Origin: Panaeolus papilionaceus
Lineage: Eukaryota; Basidiomycota; Agaricomycetes; Agaricales
DNA: 64,000 nt
Assembly: GCA_015501605.1 (NCBI GenBank)
Contig: JADNRZ010000007.1
Coordinates: 1,798,001 to 1,862,000, forward strand
Direction: 5' to 3'
Each line of letters begins with the position of its first letter. Position 1 is the first letter of the stretch. Positions 21,442 through 31,414 of this stretch are shown here, one piece after another. The translations under genes and the position numbers were made by a program. The notes under the pieces were generated by a model. The model ran no database searches and was not told the origin of the DNA. It saw only the letters and a program-made list of their open reading frames with translations.

Positions 21442-22256
21442 TAGTGTTGCCGCGAGCGCGAGCGAACTCCACTCGAGGTGGGCTCGAGTTTGACATTTGG
21501 ATATAAAAGGGAACTCAGCTCGAGCTGGCTCCATCCCAATATAGAAGAGTGGTTTGATGCGGTCAACACCTTCTTTTCTTCGCTGCTGCTGTGAAATCAG
21601 AGTTCTGGCGATCTGTCAAGAACACCCATTGTGGTCTGTCGCTGCTCCCCGTAACCTCTCAACCTTGCAATCACAACCCCTCCTCTCTGCGACTCCCTCG
21701 TGAGGCTCCATCACTTCAAGGATAAGTATAGTGAGTTCTTGCTCAGACCCTTCAGCCCCTTAGTGTCACGTCGCCACCCTGACTGATTCATCCCCAACAG
21801 AACGGTGAACGGTGGTCGTTGTAGAGTATGCCACACATTATACGCAGAAAATTGTAACATGTGCAACAGCGCGCGACGTGGCCCATTTTGTTGATTGCTG
21901 CTGAATCGTTGGGGAGAGGTGAATAGGGTTGGACTAGATCTATAAAACGAGGTATCCATAAAACCTATAAAGAGTCTTAATCCTATGGTGGATGGGGTAA
22001 TTCACCATAATTACTTATTATTATTCCTTATTTAATTTAGACATATAGTTCATATAATATGCTATTCTAGTTTTATCTGTGTGCATAGTTCACTATACAC
22101 TCTGGAGGCTGTCTCAGGCCTTCAGGGAGTGTTATTGCCACTATGCCGAACATTTTGATGGGCCTCGAGTTTCGCGAGCGAGTGACAGCTCGAGTTGGTC
22201 GAGCGATCCTAATTCGGTCGCTCGAGCTAGCTCGAGTTCAGCTCACGGCATCACTA
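21442..22256. mobile_element. hAT-like non-autonomous transposon (TAGTG family, copy 2)
   Basis: The tips are TAGTGTTGCCGCGAGC and (complement) TAGTGATGCCGTGAGC. The exact 8-bp duplication GCTTACCC flanks it (21434-21441, 22257-22264). The 815-bp body has subterminal CTCGAG-rich repeats at both ends, unlike the AGCTGAG repeats of copy 1, and no transposase. Confidence 0.9.
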
Positions 22257-22264
22257 GCTTACCC

Positions 22265-23411
22265 CTAAGCTCTGAAGGGAGGACGACAGGATGAAAATAG
22301 GTATTGGCTTTGGGCGAGGTGCGGCCAGGATGAGAAGCTGCATATTGAGGACTATTTAATACACTGATTATCCTTTTGAAGCTAGTGCCGCCGGAGACCA
22401 GGACTCCTCATAATCCCGGGAGCGGCCTGACCGAAATCCAGGATTTTGAGCAAAATGCATGATACAGATCGGAACAAAGGCAGCCAAACTTGGGGGAATT
22501 TCTGGGACAAAAATCCACACAAAGCGCTTATATTCAACATGGCCCTGGGCTATGGCAAAACTGTCAAGAGAACGAGGTGGTCGAAAGATTTTTTTATAGT
22601 GTTCACGTGGACGCAACGGTGATGCGCGTGCAATCCGGCTAACGATGCAAAATAAAGTAAATAACACAGAAAGCGAATTGCTGAAGGGGGCGCTCTGAGG
22701 TTGCGGGTCACGGACTTCGATGCAGAGGGCCTACTCGTTGACCTTGGTAGTTGTAGAAGTAGATAGTGGATTTGAAAATAGAAATGATTTGAATATCTTA
22801 ATCTGAGTGAAGGAAAGGAAGCGAAAATTGTCTCTTTTTAAAACTATCCTAAGTACATGGTTTATATATTAGAAGTAACTAACTAAAAGGGAGCTGAGGT
22901 CGTCATAAGCTGGTCATAAACTACACATGAACTGGTCATACAACCAATTAACTGGTAATAAAACCCTAAAATATGAGGAGTGAAATGTAAAACTACAAAA
23001 GAATTGAATTGTAAAATGTAACTAGATGTTGAAAGGTATGGGATAAAAGCAAAATGTGGAGGGAAATGAAGAGGGGATTTATGAGTGTTTGAGAAGGGGA
23101 TAAATGTCGTCCTACGGGTTTTACGAGCGCTAAGTGCATTGACTCTGCAAGTATGGGCGGGGAATGAATCGGTCACGAAATGGAGGTCACATGACTACGG
23201 TTGTGAAACGGTGGTCATGTGATAAAGAAGCGAGATGAACAATACTAATCAAATAATTACAACAATCCTATTCCAGGGTGTAGGGGCGATAGCCGCTCAT
23301 CAGCAGTCAACCCAGGTCTAGGGTCAAAATTTGAACCACTTAGAAGGCTTTGAGTAGTACTCATAGTGTATGAGCAAGTAATCGCAGTACTGGCGTCGTT
23401 CCAACTTCCGC
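22265..23411. other. Intergenic, nothing recognised
   Basis: A minus-strand frame of 99 codons (22368-22667) and one of 97 (22883-23176) carry no motif I know. 22257-22330 continues the host repeat seen at 16857-16930. Confidence 0.4.
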
Positions 23412-23751
23412 ATGTTTGTCACAGCTCACTTGTCCTCAAAAATTTCCAAGGTTTGTTCTGCCCTTCTCTTTCTCTCGCAATTCATCACTCAACTCAAGGT
23501 TTCAAGCATGGAGAATCTCGAAATTGAAGACTCAGAGCATCGATTTATTGCATGCGACTGGATTCGAAATAAGAAGAAACATTCCCATCCCTCTTGCAAG
23601 CGGTTACTAGCTGTCTGGACATTAAGCTCCCCAGGCTCTCTCGGGAGCTGCCTGCACTCAGCGCGCCTACCTGGTTTAGTGAAGCGGATCCCACTGTCAA
23701 GAACCAAGACGGCTTGTGAACGCGCTCAGTCCCATCACAGGAGGTCACCGA
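23412..23751. repeat. Second copy of the 1877-2243 segment
   Basis: Matches 1877-2243 with indels. Its plus-strand frame (NLEIEDSEHRFIACDWIRNK) is not shared as a frame with the first copy, so no gene is called. Confidence 0.5.
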
Positions 23752-24057
23752 CGTACCACCACATTCAATCTCCCACCAATTCCTTTTTTTGGACATTCCA
23801 CTAAAAGCGCTACCGTAGCGGGTATTATTCACGCTTTATTTGAAGCAACACTCGACCCACCCAAGTGTGACTATTTTTTAAAAGAAAATAAAACAAAAGA
23901 ATAGTATGGTACCATGCGTTTTTAGTGTACACGGAACACCCCCTTGGACATTACCTCCCATGCAAAACACAATACAATATTGGTAGAGGTGAGTTCGATC
24001 CGAATCTATCGGTGAATATACATGATGTTGGGTAATAACTCAAGTTGTGGTCCACGT

Positions 24058-24647
24058 TTACAAAAAAACACCGGTTTGGATATATTGCATTCGAAGAACT
24101 TAAGCTTGCTGAAGTTGTTCCTGTTACCACCAGAAAGGCAAGAACGAAAAAGCGAGTGAGCACTTGGGCCTAGTAGTAAGACGCTGACTAGAGCTAAAAT
24201 GAGATCACTCATAGACTGCTTCGCCCTCTCTGCATCGTCTCCATTCTGAACGGTGTTCACGAATGTGACTTGTCCTCCAAAAATCCCAATTTTGCTCGCA
24301 TTAGAGGGCAGCCCTCTCTCTGCGGCCAATACAAGAGGTGTCGATTGGGGATGAGTGTGAGGAAGGGGATAATCTGAGGTCTAATAACAAATTGGATTCA
24401 GCACCTGACCACAAGGCATTACAAAGGCCGTGTATATACCAACCTGGATTCTCTGTACAATATCACTGAGCTCATTCTGCAGGTGTAGCTGAGACTGCTT
24501 GGTCAAGGTAGGGATCGCCAAGCGCAGTTCGTCGAGTGTTGATAAGAGGGGCTCGATGCTCGTGCTCTCTATTGTGGGTGGATCACCAGGATCACCAGGA
24601 TCATAGGGCACCGAACCCCTTTTTTGTTGCCGCAGATTGTGCAGCAT
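24058..24647 (-). pseudogene. Small array gene, disabled copy (U6)
   Basis: Exon 1 (24444-24647, MLHNLRQQKRGS, 68 codons) and exon 2 (24213-24380) are open and close to U3. The exon-2 donor has changed from GTGAGT to ATGAGT. A 6-nt insertion in exon 3 (24058-24120) creates an in-frame TAA after five codons. Either change would truncate the protein. The 6-nt insertion leaves the overlapping signal-peptide-like frame (23951-24163) open. Confidence 0.6.
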
Positions 24648-24867
24648 AATGTCGAATGGGGCTCCAATATGTGATTCTGAGTCAATGTGATGGTAGATAT
24701 TGAGATCGAATTGGGCTGAAGTTCAAATTTACTGTCACCCCTCCTGGCAAACTCACCGCCTTTTATATGTCCAGCCTCGTGTCGCACAGCTGTTTTAATA
24801 ACTTCACCGCAACCTATGCAGGAATTTTAAGTAGTTCATACATTAGACCTGGGCCCGGGGTTGTCCG

Positions 24868-25195
24868 ACTTCATATTGATTTCATATCGACTTTATTTTG
24901 AATTCCATTTGACGGTTATACATACTTAATTGTCACCAACTTAAAATATTTATCCAGCAGAATTATAAAGATTCTATCAGAGTTTCAAGATTTTTCTTTC
25001 AAACATCATTCAGAAGGATAAAAAACTAAAGGATGCTTTAAAATTAAGCAGAGAGAGGGGGCGAAGGGGTGAGGGTGCGAAATGAAGGCTGAAAGTCATG
25101 TTGTTACTTCATCAGCCTCAGTCAATGCCGGATAGCTGGCACACCTCAAATGGAATTCGAAATGAAATCGAAATGAAATCGAAATGAAGTCGAAA
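24868..25195. mobile_element. Shortened TIR element (U6 copy)
   Basis: Same insertion as 8840-9450, with about 290 bp of the left interior deleted right after 'gaattccatttga'. The right end has an extra 'aaatgaaatcg' repeat. Confidence 0.6.
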
Positions 25196-25863
25196 TGGTC
25201 TGCTCTGAGCGATCCTATTGCTTTTTGGGTAAGAACAAAAGAAAAATGTCCACAACTTGTCTGAATCCATTGCAGTATAACAGGTGGTTTACGTACGATT
25301 AGACCAATACTTGGATTGCAGTGGAATTGCACAGCCGCATCACTATGACCTGCTCACTGTCATGCTAATGAGTGCCTCAATTCCCATACTACCCCTCGAG
25401 GTTTGTGTTTCTCTCCACCCATGAGGCCCATGCGCGTTCTGTGTGGCACAATTTGAATCTACAGCAACGTGTGTCAAATAAAGGGCAAGAGTAATATATA
25501 GTAACCCCATCGTTTCAGGAGGGTGCGGCGCGGCGCTTATCGACCAGTGCTCGTTGTTTCACAACAGGAGTGATAGAATTACATGGTTACACTTGAAGTA
25601 CTGATGCAAGGCCAAATACGAGAGCGAGCTACATATTGATCATCACGAAGAATAAATCCTCTTAGTTAGCACAGAGACTTGCAGGAGAAACGAGTATTAC
25701 AACCCATGAATATTTTCGTTGTCGCCAAGTCTAGTTGATGTTCATGCCCAGGTGACACGAATAAATATCATTGATGCACAATAGGTACTATAGCACCACA
25801 AAAAAATACTGAGTCCTAATCCTTCGATGAACAAAACTAGCATTGCTCATTGTTGATCATCGA

Positions 25864-26616
25864 TCATGACCGAGCCCTGATTTCCTCAACCTGTCTCTCC
25901 CTGGTCCCCGCACAAGTTAAACTGAGCCACAAAGAAGACTTGAACGGCGGGTTGTAAAGATTATCGAAGTCCATATTGGCATTAGGAAACTCTTTCAACA
26001 CCTGCTCCCAGACCCATTCAAATGGCGTGGCATACCCAATATTGCACGCGCTGAATCCCGTGCTTGTCCCACTGTTCAGCAAGCCCACAAACCCGCCTTT
26101 GAGGGTGACAACTGCCGACCCCGAATCCCCGCCTTCACAGAAGTAGCTCCCATGTCCAGGTTCACGTTTATCTTCAAAATTGATAATAGGAAGCTTGTGC
26201 GAGTCCATCGTGGCGCTGAGCACGGAGTACTTGCAGACATGCGACATATACCGAGAGAGCGTGCCGGATGTGGTGTTGGTTTTGGCACCCTGTTTGAAAA
26301 CATCTCGTGAAGGGAGTTCAGATTCAGGGTCAAATTCGAGGCGTTTGGCGGTGATGGGCTTGTTAAGCTAGTCTACCATGAGTATGCCTTTGAGGGCAAC
26401 AAAAGACCATGTAAACCGGTGTGGTACCCTCAGGACTGCGGGAGGTCGACTCCAGTCTCCATCTCGGTGGTAAGCCTGCTGACATCCCCCTGGTAATTCC
26501 GGACCATCAAGATAGGCGAGACCATGAGATCCCGGATGGAACGTAGGTACGATTGGAACATGTGATCGCCCATGACAAGAACATCCCTCTTGGGACCAGA
26601 ATCTAAGAACAGGCAA
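25864..26616 (-). pseudogene. Protease gene, disabled copy (U6)
   Basis: The 3' half keeps CEGGDSGSAVV and GLLNSGT. Compared with U3, about 350 bp equivalent to 10672-11018 is deleted, removing the helical segment and the putative Asp region. A CAG codon in VDQLN has become TAG (about 26370). It cannot encode the full domain. Confidence 0.7.
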
Positions 26617-26815
26617 GGTCAGTGAACAGTGGGATCATGGAGGTGAGGAGTATATGGCATGTTCTTCTTGCCTTGAGGCCCGAGTTCAACCACAGGCGGT
26701 TGGAGGAGTGAACAGTGTGCATGTCGCATGATGGTGCCACAGTGCACAGGGTATGATGGAGGTATAATAAATATATTTCAACCAGATGAGGAGATGAAGT
26801 TGTATCAATTAGGAC

Positions 26816-27133
26816 TCAGCGTGGCTCTAGTAGCCTGGACGAGGCGTTATCATTGTCGTTATCGTCATCGCCGAGGTCAACGGCATTGTCATTCAGTGGC
26901 ACACTCCTCAACCTCCTCGACCCCTTCTTAAACGTCCACCCTGCATCAAACCCAGACGACGTCACATCCGAAGACGGCGCCAGCTCATCCACCTCCTCTT
27001 CTTGCCCATCTTCCATCTCCCCACCTCCAAATCCACCGCCGAGTCCACTTAAAATCCTCCCCCTCACTGACCCCCTCCTCAGGCTCTCCTTGGCTGAGGT
27101 GAGCGTACTCCTCCACAACTGATTGATTCCCAC
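26816..27133 (-). pseudogene. Gene X internal fragment (U6)
   Basis: It encodes INQLWRSTLTSAKESLRRGS, a Gly-rich acidic stretch, then GWTFKKGSRRLRSVPLND and an acidic Asp/Asn run. The 3' part after NASS is lost. It shows the gene X middle section that is deleted in U3. Confidence 0.55.
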
Positions 27134-28339
27134 TCATTCAACTCTCTGTTGGAGAGCTTCAAAAGTGCTTTCCCTGTTATCCGCTTGTTCCGCATGAAAG
27201 TAGCGATGTCATTGGCGATGGGGGTGGCCACTGTATTTCATAATGATAACGGAAGGTAGAATAATAAAAATGGTGAAAAGCAGGAAAAAAGAGAAGGAAA
27301 TCAGTAAATCGTCCCATTGGTCGTCCCATCCTCGCTCTTGCTCTCACTCGCACCTGTGAGCAAAATAAATAAATAAAATCATCAGTATTTCTAGTTCATA
27401 ACACCCCCTGTTCAAAGGTTGATAATAATAATAATGAGAGATAACTCACCTCCCCATCAATACCCCTTCCCCCTCTTCACCGTTGACGAGCTCATTACGG
27501 ACACCAACACACACACATGCTCAAGACTGGTTGTCGAGAGCGGGGGATCTCCGTGGTCAATGCCAAGGCCGAGTTCTTAGTTCATGGGGGTGATGGGGAC
27601 TCTGTAGTTACGCGTAGACTAGTCCGTTCCTGTAATCCGTAGCTGAAATAGAATGTTCTTTCTCGTTGTCCTCCGATGTGGAAGCGGTTATAGACTTCGG
27701 TGCGATCTTTGTCTTAATGAATTGATTGCTGCTTGGCTGTTCTCGTTCACTTCTAAAACTTAAACTCTGCTTTGTTCAGTAAACTGGTATCTCTTTAAAA
27801 TTCAACCTGTAGCTTTCTACGGGGGAATTCTCTGCCCTTACATCTCGCTTTTCTACCTATTTATACTAATTTCTCTCGTTTATTTCGCCCCTATTCCTTC
27901 CAGTTAGTTCCCTTGGCCTGCTTGTGTCTTATCTTAATCTGGTACTTCTGCTCCATTTCGAGCGGTCTTGACCTGGCTCTTGGACTCTTGGTACTCAGCT
28001 GACTTGCTCTTCGGTAAGTTCATTTCCCGGTATTACAGTTATCACATGTAGGTCGTCTCAAGCGCTCGACACCCCGTTATTGTAAGTGGTTTCCCCTATT
28101 CTCGATAGGGAGGGCTTGGCTTTGTGAGGTTTTTGGCAGAAGGGGTAGCACCCGTACCCGTTGGGAGGTGAGTAAGTGTTCTTTTCTGTTTCGCTGAACG
28201 TTATCAGTCTGGTACTTCGTACTGACTTCGTTCCCACAGATGGACACATGCGTTTTCCTCCCGCCTTCCTGTTTGTGTTCTTCGTTTCAACCATAATCCG
28301 TAAATTCTACGGAGTCAGCGCCCAGCCCTATCACCGTCA
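27134..28339. other. Possible degenerate LTR or intergenic sequence
   Basis: There is no protein. The stretch 27800-27900 ('ctacgggggaattctctgcc', 'tatttatactaattt') resembles 38705-38760 inside the Gypsy-2 LTR, and 28196-28205 ends TTATCA like that LTR. Block order differs and I found no target duplication, so this is only a possible related solo LTR. Confidence 0.25.
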
Positions 28340-28620
28340 GACCCACAGGTGATGGGCTACTCGTCACATAATGATAACTTTCATAATGACTTGACGACCT
28401 GGACAAGCTATGGGACAACAGCGCCATAGAGGTAGTTAGTTTTGATAGCATATGGATGCAGGTTAGGATCGTGTTTAGGCATATGAGGGGGCTGTGGGGA
28501 GAGTAGGATTGGAACTGGTGTGATGATGATGACAATGGGATGAAGGCGTTGGGGTAGAGTTGTTGAAATGCGAGGACAGGGTGGAGGGCCGGAACGAGGA
28601 TGACGAGGATAGCGACGAAG
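28340..28620 (-). pseudogene. Gene X fragment left of the inserted element (U6)
   Basis: Homologous to 4350-4575 and 12285-12435. The homology breaks at 28621 and resumes at 30094 ('agagggcctatgtgacctaac'). Confidence 0.65.
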
Positions 28621-28816
28621 CATCAGGAAAAGGGTCATTGCTCTGAGGGCAAGTTCTAGAACCTTGACACTGAACCTAAAATTCCAAGGCATCCGGAGGT
28701 GCCTTGGGATGCCTTGACTGCCTTGTGGGTGCCCTGTGATGCCCTGACTGCCTTGTAGGTGCCCTAGGATGCCCGGACTGCCTTGACCACCTTGGCAGTG
28801 CCTTTGACTTGCCCTC

Positions 28817-28976
28817 CAAAAATATAGAATAAACTGAAAGCCAAGTCAATCAATGCACATACTAACAGGAAATTATCCTTCTGCTTGTTCTTTCCTCAAA
28901 AATATAGAATAAACTGAAAGCCAAGTCAATCAATGCACATACTGCTGTTGATTATCCTTCTGCTTGTTCTTTCCTC
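28817..28976. repeat. 80-bp tandem direct repeat
   Basis: 28817-28896 and 28897-28976 are nearly identical apart from the 'aacaggaa'/'gctgttga' stretch. They lie inside the 28621-30093 element. Confidence 0.85.
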
Positions 28977-28979
28977 TCC

Positions 28980-29730
28980 ATTGCTCCCTCTTGTCCGCTT
29001 TTTTGACCTTTTCCCTCTTTTATTCTCTGACCTCTCTTCTTTTCTTTTGCATGTGTCACCTTATAACCCTTCCACCTATGTCTGACCCTCCTTTGATATT
29101 TTTTCCCTACATTTTGGTCCGCTTTTTGCATGTTTTCTGTCCTCCATGTAGCTTTCTTCTCACTAGTTGCTTCTATTTCTCTCTATTCCTTCTCCTCTTG
29201 TCCGCTTTTTTGACCTGTCCCCTCTACTATTCTCTGGCCTCTCTTGTTTCTCTCTCACTATATCTCATCATCTCCTTCCTCCACCTTTCTGAGCCCTGTT
29301 TCCTCTTTTGTCCCCATGTTTTAGTCCGCTTTTTTTACATATTTTCTGTCCTCCATGTTCTGCTCATGCCTGTTCTTGCTGCTATTCTTCTATCTCTATT
29401 CATTTTATTCTATTTCTTTCTTCCTCTTGATCTCTCTATGGTCTTCACTATCCCCATCATCATTTCTGTTCTTCTTGCTCCGCTTTTTTGATTTTTGGAC
29501 TTTACAATTCCTCTATCCTTTGTCTGTCCTTTCCTCATCTCACTCTCTCCCTTCATTTCTATGTTCTATGTTCTCCTTTTTACTCCACTTTTATGGTTTT
29601 TACACTGCTGCTCCGCTTTTTTGACTTATTAATATTAGCTTTATTCTCTCTATTTTTTCTGGCTCTCCATGCCCTTCCTGTCTTGCTGTCCTTTTTCCTA
29701 TTTTATCTTTTTTACCCATGAGCTGCTTTT
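28980..29730. repeat. Pyrimidine-rich tract with repeated tccgctttttt
   Basis: The plus strand is almost all C and T. The motif 'ccgctttttt' recurs at about 28996, 29203, 29320, 29468 and 29610, usually followed by 'ga' or 'ta'. Open frames of up to 175 codons here are a by-product of the composition. Confidence 0.75.
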
Positions 29731-30093
29731 ATTTTATGTGTAGAAAATATGCTTGATACTTTGGTAGCACTTTCATGTATTATATAGTTGTGAAAATGAA
29801 TGCCTTTGCATATTATTGATCTTGTTGTGATTCTTCAGTAGAGTACAAGTCAGTGGCAAGGCATTTCAGGCTGTTTCCAGGCATTTCTAGGTCAACAGAG
29901 GGTGTCCCCAGAGCATCCAAGGGCATCCTTGGGGTGCCTTGGTGTAACCTGATACTGTAGCCTATGATGCTCCTTGGAGTGTAGAGCGCCTTGGGTAGAC
30001 CTGAATGCCTTGAGCGCCCTGAGCGCCCTGCATGCCCTGGGGAGCCCTAGGGAGCTGTCAGGCTCCTTCAGTCCAAGAGGCCTTTTCCTGATG

Positions 30094-30495
30094 AGAGGGC
30101 CTATGTGACCTAACAGGCAGGTAAGATTCTGCTCTGGACGAAGGACGTGATGGTGTCGATGGGCGATTGTCTTCTCCCTCTGTTGCAGCAGATGAGAGTC
30201 ATTTGGTCTCCTTATCTGTTGATGAGACCCGCCTGCCCTCCTTATCCCTCTCCTTGTCCCTCTCCTTCGGTGACCCCGAAGGTGATGCTACAGTGATACA
30301 GCGCTTGTTGAGGTGATGTGATCCAATAGAACAGAGTTGCCTTCAACTCCCAAGCTGAGCTGCAGAACCGCAGGCAAGCACAGAATAAAACAGAATAGAT
30401 AAAGCAGATAAAGCAGATACAGAACAAGCAATTACAAAACTTGCTGACCAATGGTAACGACACGGCGATGGTGGCTATTGAATAAGGTGGAACAT
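30094..30495 (-). pseudogene. Gene X 5' fragment and upstream segment (U6)
   Basis: Continues gene X (LPV, SRAESH, SPSGSPK codons recognisable at 30100-30290), but codons around the start are altered. The conserved upstream segment follows (30300-30495). Confidence 0.6.
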
Positions 30496-30499
30496 GCAC

Positions 30500-30886
30500 C
30501 TAAGGTTCCCACCTTATCCGGTCAATTGACAGGCAAGACCAGATCACTTCTTGGCAGTCGATTGACTGGGAATCGTCTGAATTGTTAGCTCCTGGAGATA
30601 TACTCCAATATCTCTTCCCTTTACCCTCACTCCCAAGTCCAACCCACCTTCCCATTACTAATTCTTGGGGTTCTCCGTGAACTGTACAGTTCCCCAACGA
30701 CACTGAGGAGGATGGGGAGTTGAGTATACTGTTACCCAATCGGGCCAAAGTGGTTCGTTTCAAGGTACATGTCCCTCCAGGGTCATCATGCATCGTCAGT
30801 AGCGTCTGAACAGTGTCGCTTCCTCTCATTTCGTCGCTGACAGCGTCCATCAATGGTTCCCACGTGTATTGATGTTGTCCTGTCAC
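30500..30886 (-). CDS. Uncharacterised 128-codon frame interrupted by Gypsy-1
   Basis: The frame is open from 30886 to 30500 (TGQHQYTWEPLMDAVSDEM at its start). Removing Gypsy-1 and one copy of its target duplication would extend it upstream only about 14 codons (VSKWVPTLLLM), to a stop near 49670. No motif is recognised. It may be an exon of a disrupted host gene or chance. Confidence 0.25.
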   Translation of the reverse strand: MTGQHQYTWEPLMDAVSDEMRGSDTVQTLLTMHDDPGGTCTLKRTTLARLGNSILNSPSSSVSLGNCTVHGEPQELVMGRWVGLGSEGKGKRYWSISPGANNSDDSQSIDCQEVIWSCLSIDRIRWEP

Positions 30887-31403
30887 TGTAAGGGCACCTC
30901 AGACACACACAAGTCCTGGGGGAGATCCAAAGATATATATCAGCTCTACATAAATACAGGAAGTATACTCACCTGGGGGAGATCCAAAGAGAAAGAGGTA
31001 AAGGATCAAACCCAGGTGGAACAGCTATTTAAGTGATGAGCTGGCATTGGCATCAGCCTTGATGCCAAACAATGCCTTTGGAAACAAACAAAGGGAAACA
31101 CAAAGGAATGACTATGTAACAGTGGCAACAACTAAATAATGAATGAATGGCAACTAAAGGAGAGTGTAATATAATATCTATGAGTCCATGATATGTCCAG
31201 ATAATGAGATAGAGCAAAGGAAATGGAGAAAGGAGAGACAGAGAGATGATAATAAGGAAAGGAGTAGGAGGTAGCAGGAGATCCCCTGACAGAGTCCATG
31301 GTATGTCCAGATAATGAAATAGAGAAAGGGAAATAGGGGAAAGGAGAGACAAGAGAGACAATGATAAGGAAAGGAATAGGAGGTAGTAGGAGATCCCCTG
31401 ACA
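30887..31403 (-). repeat. Gypsy-1 3' LTR
   Basis: 517 bp. It contains an internal tandem duplication of ~107 bp (31191-31296 and 31297-31403, each ending gatcccctgaca) that is single in the 5' LTR. Confidence 0.85.
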
Positions 31404-31414
31404 TTACCCCCCCT

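Larger units (their letters stand above)
23752..27133 (-). repeat. Array unit U6 (first part)
   Basis: This is the sister of U3 with near-identical spacers. It contains a broken small gene, a shortened TIR element, a broken protease gene and a 5'-truncated gene X piece. It probably continues, after intruding sequence, at 28340-30500. Confidence 0.7.
28621..30093. mobile_element. Non-autonomous TIR element splitting gene X
   Basis: It has perfect 13-bp terminal inverted repeats, CATCAGGAAAAGG (28621-28633) and its complement (30081-30093). The uninterrupted site is seen at 12425 and 4562. Flanks suggest an imperfect 7-8 bp target duplication (GACGAAG/GATGAGAG). Subterminal regions (28680-28810, 29930-30050) are rich in CCTTGG and TGCCCT repeats. 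The interior is a pyrimidine-rich tract with no transposase. Confidence 0.8.

Noticed and set aside
27419..28205. Solo LTR of a Gypsy-2 relative
   Set aside because: TGATA...TTATCA ends and scattered short matches exist, but block order differs from the Gypsy-2 LTR and no target duplication is present; left as a weak possibility.
28964..29491. 175-codon plus-strand frame rich in Phe, Leu and Ser, resembling a membrane protein
   Set aside because: It lies in a pyrimidine-only tract with repeated tccgctttttt; such composition gives open frames and hydrophobic codons by default. No conserved motif.
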